From Candidatus Melainabacteria bacterium (lineage in GTDB: Bacteria; Cyanobacteriota; Vampirovibrionia; Obscuribacterales; Obscuribacteraceae): DNA of 64,000 nucleotides. Location: contig PLZS01000164.1 in NCBI GenBank assembly GCA_003153555.1, positions 22,393-86,392 of the forward strand, read 5' to 3'. The translations under genes were made by a program, and so were the position numbers. Below are positions 52,765 through 60,435 of this stretch, one piece after another (position 1 is the first letter of the stretch; the number at the start of each line of letters is the position of its first letter). The notes beneath the pieces are model-generated. The model saw nothing but the letters and a program-made list of their open reading frames with translations. It searched no databases and had not been told where the DNA came from.

Positions 52765-53694
52765 CTACTGTTCCTTTTTCTTACGCTCATACTCTGCCTG
52801 TTCCGTCTCCAGATCTCTTTTGTTGGTGAGCAATGTATAGCGCCCCGGCCAATTTTGTCGCTCTGAATTTTTTTGATCTTGCGAAAGCGGTTGGGTCGGT
52901 TTCAAAAGTTCATCGGTCAAGGTAGCGCTGTGCACTACCAGAGCATCTGACAATGTCTGACGCCTCGTCCTTGCGGAGACAGGCGCAGTGAGTGGCGAAG
53001 CGGATTCTTTTTCAGGCTCACCAGGCGAGCTCGGTTTTGGTGCCGGTTCGTTATTAACAAATTGTGTAATCGGCTTAGGCTCACCGGTCTCCAGTTGGAC
53101 TCTGATCTGCGTATTAATATCTGAAAGATTTTGGAACAGCGATCCAAGCCGGTCGCGCAACCCGGATGCGTCCTCGCCTGTGAAACTTATATCTAACTTT
53201 CGCTCAGTGACGGTGATGATATTTCGATTCTCAATAAATCTGACTACTGTGCGGTAATTTTCTTTAGTCGACGGTTCAGCAAGTCCAAAATGCGAGATGA
53301 ATATGTCCTTGATTTTGTTGAAGACAGTGACCTCTCGTCCATAAAGATATTGCTTGTATTCGAGCACAGCCTTCTGCTTATCGAGAACCATCTCATTCGT
53401 ATTTCCTGCGTCGCGTTGTTTTCGCAAAAACTGTTCGACGTTTTTGTCAGCTTCGAACAAAAGTTGCCAACACTCTTCGAGCTCTTCCATGCAAGCGAGC
53501 ACCGGCCCATAAAAATCAGACAGCTGCTCCCTTCGAAATGCGAGCCCGCGTTCCCGCTCTTCTCTCTGCGCGGCGTGCTCAAGAGATTGCCTGTTAGCTC
53601 TAAGGGTGTACCAGCCGGTAACGATACCACCGAGCAAACCGCCTACCGTGGCTAATATTCCACCAATCAGGGCGCCGAGTATTGAGCCATCCAC
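52765..53694 (-). CDS. Membrane-anchored hypothetical protein
   Basis: A 309-residue protein with an N-terminal Gly-rich helix (ALIGGILATVGGLLGGIVTG), then a long charged helical domain (50-210) that may be coiled coil, and a Pro/Ser-rich C-terminus. GTG 53694 is the start, with GAGG upstream. It recalls small phage-type or mobile-element membrane proteins, but no family was recognised. Confidence 0.65.
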   Translation of the reverse strand: MDGSILGALIGGILATVGGLLGGIVTGWYTLRANRQSLEHAAQREERERGLAFRREQLSDFYGPVLACMEELEECWQLLFEADKNVEQFLRKQRDAGNTNEMVLDKQKAVLEYKQYLYGREVTVFNKIKDIFISHFGLAEPSTKENYRTVVRFIENRNIITVTERKLDISFTGEDASGLRDRLGSLFQNLSDINTQIRVQLETGEPKPITQFVNNEPAPKPSSPGEPEKESASPLTAPVSARTRRQTLSDALVVHSATLTDELLKPTQPLSQDQKNSERQNWPGRYTLLTNKRDLETEQAEYERKKKEQ

Positions 53695-53912
53695 AGCATG
53701 AGCCTCGTAGAGATAGATACCCGAATGCTATGTACCACCCATTGACGATTGCTAGCCAATCAGGCGCGTGATCTGTTCCGCTACGAACCAATGAACATCT
53801 CTCATCTGACTCTAAGAAACTCGACTAAAACATAGTTGGCGTCTCTGCCTTGTCCAGCAAATCAATCTGTTCTGACTTCTATCAAAATATGTTCTTGTCA
53901 AGATCCGAAATG

Positions 53913-55190
53913 CTAATGCCGCTTGGTGTGCCGCGCAAGAGTGACAGCTGCACCGGCATTAGGAATGCCGTAGCCAAAGTGGGCTTGATTATAACCGGGT
54001 GGTTGGGTGGCTGTTTTTTGCATCACCTCTAGAATATTCGCGTTACTCAAATGAGGATTAGCTTCGTGAATCAAAAGAGCGACGCTCATAGCCAGTGGCG
54101 ATGAGAATGAAGTGCCGGTACTGGTGACAGCTTGATTTTCCGGATCGCTTTTGACTACGTCTTTAGACGGCGCGGCGAACCAAACCGGATTTCCATAAGT
54201 GCTGTTGGATGATGCGGAGCTGCTGTCAGTGCCCGCGATAACGACAAGTTGATTTGTGCGCGGGCTGGGATCGAATGCACCTGCCTTGTCGCCTGCGGAA
54301 TTGAAAATCAAACCACCCTTCTGGTAATAATCATTGAATTCCGCCCATAATGCTGGATGGGTTGTGGGATTGGCTAAACTCTTCGGTGGTGCCGAGTTGA
54401 GACTGATATTGGCAAACCAAACGTGTTGACTCTCTAAGTACATCAATCCTTTTATGATATTGGCGTCTGTGAAGGGAGAGACGTCTACCGGTACTATTTT
54501 TGCCTTATATGCAACACCGGCGCCAAGTATTCCATTGTTGGTTGTTGCAACTGCACAAGTGGTGCATAAAGTCGCATGTGGTCCGCCGTTGAGATAATTG
54601 GCCGGCTGTTTTGTGGTGACGTTAATGCCGGCAAGTACGCGCGGTGTTAGATCTGTTTGAGTAGCAGGCACACCTTGATCTAAGTTTCCAAAATACGTTC
54701 TATCGCCAGAGACGCCTTGTTCCCAAGCTTCGACCACGTTCATCTGAGCAAACTGATATTGCATTGGATAGAGAGGATCGTTAGGAGCCGTGGACGGAAA
54801 ATGGCTGACGGTTTCGGAAGAGCCCGATTGGTGTGCGACATAATTGAGCTGCACCTTCTCGACATGATTATCTTTACTCATTTTGTTATAAGACTGGTTG
54901 AAGTAACGTTGATCGATCTTGATCCGAACAAATTTCAAATTGCGGTTGCTAAATTGCTCGACAACGGTGCCGTGCCATTCCTTGATCAGTTGTTGCAAAT
55001 CACTGTCACCGGTATCAGGTTTGATGGAAGCCAGAATTTCATCAGCAACGTAATCCTTGGCTGCTTGAGCCTTTTGGCTGAATGCACTTTGGGTCGTGAG
55101 GGCCAATGACACGCTTAAAAACAGGAAGCGAGTTGTTTCTACGAGGAATGATTTGCGTGCCGACTTTTTGGCGGTTGCTAAACTTTTCAA
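53913..55190 (-). CDS. Secreted subtilase (peptidase S8) with atypical motifs
   Basis: A 425-residue exported protease. Signal peptide, inhibitor-I9-like propeptide (about 45-115), then the S8 domain with catalytic Asp171 (NLDQGV), His205 (GGPHATLC) and Ser361 (STGTSFSSP). The His motif is HAT instead of HGT, and the oxyanion Asn is replaced by Asp301 (SAGD). TTG 55190 starts the gene, after GAGAGAAA. Asp at this place also occurs in the eukaryotic PC2, so activity is possible but altered. Confidence 0.85.
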   Translation of the reverse strand: MKSLATAKKSARKSFLVETTRFLFLSVSLALTTQSAFSQKAQAAKDYVADEILASIKPDTGDSDLQQLIKEWHGTVVEQFSNRNLKFVRIKIDQRYFNQSYNKMSKDNHVEKVQLNYVAHQSGSSETVSHFPSTAPNDPLYPMQYQFAQMNVVEAWEQGVSGDRTYFGNLDQGVPATQTDLTPRVLAGINVTTKQPANYLNGGPHATLCTTCAVATTNNGILGAGVAYKAKIVPVDVSPFTDANIIKGLMYLESQHVWFANISLNSAPPKSLANPTTHPALWAEFNDYYQKGGLIFNSAGDKAGAFDPSPRTNQLVVIAGTDSSSASSNSTYGNPVWFAAPSKDVVKSDPENQAVTSTGTSFSSPLAMSVALLIHEANPHLSNANILEVMQKTATQPPGYNQAHFGYGIPNAGAAVTLARHTKRH

Positions 55191-55348
55191 TTGATTTCTC
55201 TCGCACTCTTGCTACGGTGACATTTGCGCAGGAGTTTAACATATAAATGAAAACTCGGTGGAATGCTTAAATAAGAAGCTGCGGTCTTCTACTATCATTC
55301 AGGAACAAACGCGATGGCGACTCCGCATGAGGAAAAGGAGAAACTTAG

Positions 55349-57067
55349 ATGAAGGGTCCATTGCTCACTGCAGTTTCAATAATGATTTTCTGGGTTGCCT
55401 TACAGCCGCTGCCGGCAACCGGCACCGATAATCAAACGGAGGGCACCAAAAGCGACCGAAAAATTGTGCACGTGCTCAATCGCCTGACCTTTGGACCCAG
55501 ACCGGGAGATATTGAAAAGGTAAGCGATATGGGAGTGGAAGCGTTTATAAGTCAGCAACTCAATCCCGAATCCATACCGGAATCAGAAGCAGTCAAAGCA
55601 GTTGATCTTAGCTCCGAGACTCGCCGTGAGAGCGACGAGGATCTGTTACGGATTTTCGCCGCGTATAGAAGCGAGGTCAACAGGATTAACAGAAAAAAGG
55701 AATTGAAGCAATTGACTGAAAGTCCGACTGACAAAGACATTAACAATTCCGCTGACAAAGTCGCTGATAAAACGAGTGACAAAGGCAGTAGCAAATCCGC
55801 TGACAAAGCCACTGATAAGACGACAGACAAAAGCACCAACAAATTCACCGACACCCTTGATAAAACCATGATGTCGACGCAGGCGGCGGCTGCAGTAGCG
55901 CCACCTGCACCGCGCGAATCCACTCCGGTGATAGATTACTTCCGTCGCGCTCAAAGGCAGACTACGTTAGCGAAGCTAACCCGAGCTATCGAAGGTCAAC
56001 GCCAATTAGAAGCCGTAATGACTGAGTTCTGGTTCAATCACTTCAATATATATTCCGGCAAGGAGTATGACGGTATCCTTTTGGGAGCATACGAAACCGA
56101 AGCGATTCGTCCAAACTCTCTGGGCAAATTTAAGGACCTGTTGCGAGCAACTTGCTACCACCCAGCGATGTTGTATTATCTCGACAATTCGCAGAATAAA
56201 AACAGTGGCAGCGTCAATGAAAACTACGCGCGAGAACTTATGGAACTGCACACGTTAGGGGTGGATGGTGGTTACAAGCAAAAGGACGTTATTGAGTTGG
56301 CTCGCATCTTGACCGGGTTAACGATTGCAACACATATGCGCACGGGCGGACTTGCGCAAGTTCGGGGACTTGAAAGGGTTGGCAGGCATGGTGCCTACTT
56401 CGACAAAAGGTTGCACGATATGGGCCCCAAAATACTTTTGGGCCACTCTATAGAAAGCTCTGAAGGCGCCGCGGAAATTGATCAGGCTTTGGATATATTG
56501 GCCAAGCATCCTTCCACCGCGCACCATATATGCTACCAGCTGGCCCAGTATTTTACAGCTGATGAGCCACCAGCGAGTCTTGTAAATAGATTGAAAGCAC
56601 GTTTTCTAAGCTCTGACGGCGATATAAAAGCGACTCTAAAAGTGTTATTTTCGAGCAGCGAGTTTTGGGATGCGAAATATGAAAATAACAAGTTCAAAAC
56701 ACCATTGCGTTATTCTGTTTCACTGCTTAGAGCTGAGGGAGCTCATATCAAGAACGGCGACTTCATCTTGCGCTTTCTCAACCAACAAGGTCAAAAACTA
56801 TATGGATGCCTCACACCTGATGGGTATAAAAATACCAAGCAGGCGTGGCTAGATCCTGACGCACTTTTGCATCGCATAGAATTCGCTTTGACTGTTGGCT
56901 CTGGCAAAGTGCCAGGCTTTGAGATTAAACCGAATGATTACAAACAGCTTGAGGCCACTGTGGGTAACGACACGCTATCAACCAACACGATAGCTATGGT
57001 GGACAAAGCACCTAAACATCTCAAAGCGGGAGCGGTGCTCGGCTGTCCAGAGCTTATGCGTTATTGA
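55349..57067 (+). CDS. DUF1800 family exported protein
   Basis: A 572-residue protein with signal peptide and the DUF1800 signatures LNRLTFGPRPGDIEKV, FWFNHFNIYSG and NYARELMELHTLGVDGGY. An insert of about 45 residues made of D-K-x-x-D-K-T units (residues about 128-172) interrupts the domain. DUF1800 is generally paired with DUF1501, as here (downstream neighbour). AAAAGGAGAAA precedes the ATG. Function of the family is unknown; a secreted/peptidoglycan role has been suggested only by context. Confidence 0.88.
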   Translation: MKGPLLTAVSIMIFWVALQPLPATGTDNQTEGTKSDRKIVHVLNRLTFGPRPGDIEKVSDMGVEAFISQQLNPESIPESEAVKAVDLSSETRRESDEDLLRIFAAYRSEVNRINRKKELKQLTESPTDKDINNSADKVADKTSDKGSSKSADKATDKTTDKSTNKFTDTLDKTMMSTQAAAAVAPPAPRESTPVIDYFRRAQRQTTLAKLTRAIEGQRQLEAVMTEFWFNHFNIYSGKEYDGILLGAYETEAIRPNSLGKFKDLLRATCYHPAMLYYLDNSQNKNSGSVNENYARELMELHTLGVDGGYKQKDVIELARILTGLTIATHMRTGGLAQVRGLERVGRHGAYFDKRLHDMGPKILLGHSIESSEGAAEIDQALDILAKHPSTAHHICYQLAQYFTADEPPASLVNRLKARFLSSDGDIKATLKVLFSSSEFWDAKYENNKFKTPLRYSVSLLRAEGAHIKNGDFILRFLNQQGQKLYGCLTPDGYKNTKQAWLDPDALLHRIEFALTVGSGKVPGFEIKPNDYKQLEATVGNDTLSTNTIAMVDKAPKHLKAGAVLGCPELMRY

Positions 57068-57081
57068 GAGGAGTCTTGATC

Positions 57082-58326
57082 GTGGATCGCAGGGAGTTTC
57101 TCCAACTAGCTTCAATTTTCTCTTTATCATTTCTGCTGCCTGGAAGTCGTGGCTGGTGTTTCAGCGACGGTAAGACTGAGAATCACAACAAACGGCTGAT
57201 CGTCATATTGTTGAGAGGGGCTGTCGATGGATTAAACGTTGTCGCACCTTACGGAGATCCCATCTACTATGATTTGAGACCAAAAATCGGCATACCTGCG
57301 CCAGGAGCAGTAGACGGACTTCTAGATCTAGACGGGCACTTTGGTTTAAATCCGGCAGCTCAGGCGCTGATGCCATATTGGCACGATAAAAAGCTTGCTT
57401 TTGTGCATGCCAGCGGATCGCCTGATCCGTCGCGCTCTCATTTCCAGGCCCAAGATTATATGGAAACCGGTATGCCAGGCCAACCTACCGCAAGCACAGG
57501 CTGGCTCAATAGGCTGGTAGCAGAGGTGCCAGCTAAACAGTCCGGTGTACGTGCAGTGAGCATTGGTCCCGTTTTGCCCAGGATTTGCTCCGGCTCCGAA
57601 TCCTTTGCCAGCTTGTCCAATCGGATCGAACCACAGAAATCTTTGCTAGACACTCCAGAGATTGCCAGCGTTTTCGAAGGACTTTACTGTAATAAGAAAG
57701 ACGAACTCGGTAGAGCATTTTCAGAGGGCATGGCGGCTCATCACGAAATAAACGATGAATTGATCCGGGCGAAGGCTGACCAAGAGCAGATCGCTGCTAA
57801 TCATGGTGCACCAATTTTGCGAGCAGGCGATCCATTTGGTACTAAACTTGCAGCCCTATTGAAAAAGGCACCATCGATTCGTGTTGTTTTTCTCGACTTT
57901 GGCGGTTGGGACACCCACGTCAACCAAGGCACCGGAGTTGGCAATTTAGCCAGACGAATTTCTCCTTTGGCAGGTGGTCTTGCAGATCTTGCCAACGGTC
58001 TTGGACCGCTTTTCAAAGACTCGACTATTGTCATTATGTCCGAGTTTGGCCGCACCGCAGCACAAAATGTTAACAACGGCACCGATCATGGACATGGGAA
58101 CGTAATGTGGCTCCTGGGTGGAGACATCGCTGGCGGTAAAGTATACGGTCGCTGGGGAGGACTGTCACCAAACGCACTTTACCAAGCACGCGATCTTCCG
58201 ACAACCACTGACTTTCGATCTGTGTTGAGCCGGATCATCAGCGAGCAAATGGGAGTTTCTGCTGCTGGCGTTGCACGAATTTTTCCCGGCTTTAAAGGGA
58301 CTCTAGATCCTTTTGTTAGGACATAA
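57082..58326 (+). CDS. DUF1501 family protein with Tat signal
   Basis: A 414-residue exported protein of the sulfatase-like DUF1501 family. GTG 57082 gives the twin-arginine start MDRREFLQLASIFSLSF; GGAG lies 8 bases upstream. The C-terminal part has VVFLDFGGWDTHVNQGTG and SEFGRTAAQNVNNGTDHGHG, the metal-binding Asp/His blocks of the family. It directly follows the DUF1800 gene (14 bp after its stop), the usual pairing; both are probably exported together and act on the same unknown substrate. Confidence 0.9.
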   Translation: MDRREFLQLASIFSLSFLLPGSRGWCFSDGKTENHNKRLIVILLRGAVDGLNVVAPYGDPIYYDLRPKIGIPAPGAVDGLLDLDGHFGLNPAAQALMPYWHDKKLAFVHASGSPDPSRSHFQAQDYMETGMPGQPTASTGWLNRLVAEVPAKQSGVRAVSIGPVLPRICSGSESFASLSNRIEPQKSLLDTPEIASVFEGLYCNKKDELGRAFSEGMAAHHEINDELIRAKADQEQIAANHGAPILRAGDPFGTKLAALLKKAPSIRVVFLDFGGWDTHVNQGTGVGNLARRISPLAGGLADLANGLGPLFKDSTIVIMSEFGRTAAQNVNNGTDHGHGNVMWLLGGDIAGGKVYGRWGGLSPNALYQARDLPTTTDFRSVLSRIISEQMGVSAAGVARIFPGFKGTLDPFVRT

Positions 58327-58486
58327 GGAAGGCAGACTTTTACAGTGTCTCTTTCTCGCAGGTTGTGGACCTTGCTTTGCAAATCAAACCATCTCACGAA
58401 ACTAAACGGAGCCTTGAGCAGATTCTTGAGTTGATTGAAACGCGTTCATTGTTATCGAGTACGCGTGAAGCCACTGCCCACAGTGC

Positions 58487-59917
58487 TCACTTCGGCACTA
58501 CTTTCGCGACGTCTTCTGCAACTACGATCGCTTTGCCAACGTCGCCAAGCTCTGCTAGCGTACCTACCTCAGAAGCACCTTTGGCTACTGCGGCTGCTTC
58601 TGTAGCCATCGCCGTACCGCCTAACTTCACTCCGTCGCCAGCCAGAGATGTCGCCATCCCAGCCTCTGCTCCAGGCACAACTGCACCGTCAGCAACATTC
58701 GCGCCACCTCTTCCGAGCTTAGTTAGCCAACTTTGTGGAAGATGTTCGTCAAGCCTACCGGTCAATTTTTGGAACAAGTCCGGAACATGATCAAAAGCTC
58801 CATATTTTCTTGCCAGTAGTCCACCACCAACTAGAGCCGCCCCGCCAAACAACAAGGGGAATTCTGAGCCACCCGGTTTTGGTGCGCTCGCATTCTGCCC
58901 CTTGGAGGCATCTGACAAGAGTGGTCCCAGATCACTAGCGGGCACGCTACCCGCTGCGGCAATTAGGTCTTTCACGGGAAGCTTTCCTAGCTCCGTTGCT
59001 ACGTCTTGTGGGGTGGGATTTTGATTGGCTGCTAGAGCCGATTTCACTTGCTGCTGGTCACCAGTCGGCAGTGCTTGGAAGAAAGTTGCTAGGTCTTGCT
59101 GCGGCAAGCGCCCGATCACGGAAACTAGCTCAGTGGGGCTCAATTTCGTCAAACTATTGAGCATGGTTGCGTCAGGTTTGGCTGCCGAGCCGGCAGTGGC
59201 AGCAGGGGCGCCGGGGGCTTGAATGGCTGCGGGGTTTTGAGCGTATTGAGTTACTTGATCTGCTGTGTTCAACGGCGGAGATTGAGTAGAATCAGTACCT
59301 GCTGACGCCTGGGTTGGGGTACCTAATGATGCGTATGGAGTATAGGCCGGCTGCGTTCCGGCTGACCCGGATCCCGAAGCATCCATTGCGGTCGCTGTAG
59401 CACCAGGCGTGGTGCCTATGGAAGCGGTGCCAATGGAAGCGGTGCCAGTGGAAGCGGTGCCAGTGGAAGCGGTGCCAATGGAAGCGGTGCCTTGAGGTGT
59501 TGCTTGTGCATCGCTGAGTGCCTTCTGTACATCTGCCGTCGGCAGGAGCGAAAGTCCCGTTGCCAGATCTGCTGCCGGAAAAGCAGCCAATTGTTTGAAG
59601 AGATCTTGAGGCTGAGCATTGGGATTTTGTTGGATGAATGTGCTTAATTGGGTTTGCTCGTTCTGCGGAAGTCCTTGGAAAAATGCCGCCACGTCTTGTT
59701 GCGGGAGATGTGAAATGGCTCCGAGCAAAGTTTCAGCAGGGAGAGAGGACAATTGCGAATTGGGAGCGGTTGCTGCACTTATCGCACTTCCGTCGGTTGG
59801 CGGTTGGAAATTTGAAGCTTGTTTTATGCCCGGATAACCCTCATTGAGCAATTGTGGGTTGGTCGTTATTTGTGCCGTAAGTGGAGCATTTCCAATGTTT
59901 TGTTCAAAACTTGCCAT
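58487..59917 (-). CDS. Duplicated-module membrane protein
   Basis: A 476-residue protein with two related 80-residue modules (57-136 and 256-336) sharing LPQQDxxxFFQxLP and later LPxxDL steps, separated by a Thr/Ala/Gly linker with five 15-bp repeats. A transmembrane segment (about 352-372, FPLLFGGAALVGGGLLARKYG) follows, then an Ala/Gly-rich tail. No known family was recognised. GAGGGG lies 11 bases before the ATG, a little far. Confidence 0.6.
   Translation of the reverse strand: MASFEQNIGNAPLTAQITTNPQLLNEGYPGIKQASNFQPPTDGSAISAATAPNSQLSSLPAETLLGAISHLPQQDVAAFFQGLPQNEQTQLSTFIQQNPNAQPQDLFKQLAAFPAADLATGLSLLPTADVQKALSDAQATPQGTASIGTASTGTASTGTASIGTASIGTTPGATATAMDASGSGSAGTQPAYTPYASLGTPTQASAGTDSTQSPPLNTADQVTQYAQNPAAIQAPGAPAATAGSAAKPDATMLNSLTKLSPTELVSVIGRLPQQDLATFFQALPTGDQQQVKSALAANQNPTPQDVATELGKLPVKDLIAAAGSVPASDLGPLLSDASKGQNASAPKPGGSEFPLLFGGAALVGGGLLARKYGAFDHVPDLFQKLTGRLDEHLPQSWLTKLGRGGANVADGAVVPGAEAGMATSLAGDGVKLGGTAMATEAAAVAKGASEVGTLAELGDVGKAIVVAEDVAKVVPK
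59400..59415. repeat. 16-bp dyad, perfect copy inside a gene
   Basis: GCACCA-GGCG-TGGTGC, at the edge of the 15-bp repeats; could be chance because GGTGCC is part of that repeat unit. Confidence 0.4.
59417..59491. repeat. 15-bp tandem repeats
   Basis: Five 15-bp units of the form AATGGAAGCGGTGCC, in frame (TASIG/TASTG), encoding a flexible linker. Confidence 0.9.
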
Positions 59918-60435
59918 AAAAAATCGATCCCCTCTTGAAGGATGGTATGCGTCGGATGAGCGCCAAGGCTGGGATCCTCGCTTCGAACTATATAGGTGTG
60001 GGCAACTCTCATTATGCAGCTTGTTTGCCGGTTGTCAACAAGCTTTAATAAAGTGGTTCTGGACATCGTGGACTTGTTTCAACAGCTGGCACTACATTTG
60101 GTGCCAATTGAAACACGCTCTATAAAGTCAGGTAAAACCGGCATTCCTCTAGGCATCCGGGTATTCGAGTCGAGTTGAATCAGAGGAGCACTCTCTTTCG
60201 ATGCGATACAGGAGGGTCGCTGGTGGCGCTTGTTGCCCTCTTTAATAGCGTTTCCCTTGCTCGTCGTATTGCCGACGTTGCTTGACACGTTGGTTCTTCT
60301 ACCGTTCCATTGGCGCCCAGGGTGCACAATCCTCCAGGTTTCATTTGCCTTGGCAGGCAATATCCTCTAGTATCGGAGGGTTCGCTTGGCAACCCGTTAG
60401 TACCCCTCCCTCTATAAGTGTTTGCGTGTCATACC
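59918..60435. other. 518-bp divergent gap
   Basis: Between the duplicated-module gene and the LysM operon. It holds the long interrupted hairpin with a near-perfect dyad at 60089. The remainder (60115-60435) shows a few short frames and a weak hairpin near 60385 but no supported gene, promoter or RNA. Confidence 0.7.
60076..60114. repeat. Long hairpin with 16-bp dyad (GCACTA-CATT-TGGTGC)
   Basis: GTTTCAA (60076-60082) and TTGAAAC (60108-60114) flank the dyad at 60089-60104, giving an extended inverted repeat of about 39 bp. The centre is GGCACTACATTTGGTGCC, a near-perfect member of the dispersed 16-bp family. Confidence 0.6.

Noticed and set aside
60079..60360. Minus-strand 93-codon frame in the 518-bp gap
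   Set aside because: It contains the inverted repeat, has no ribosome site and a basic, low-structure composition.
60380..60400. tRNA-like TTCG stem (GAGGGTTCGCTTGGCAACCCG region)
   Set aside because: No acceptor, D or anticodon arms could be placed around it.
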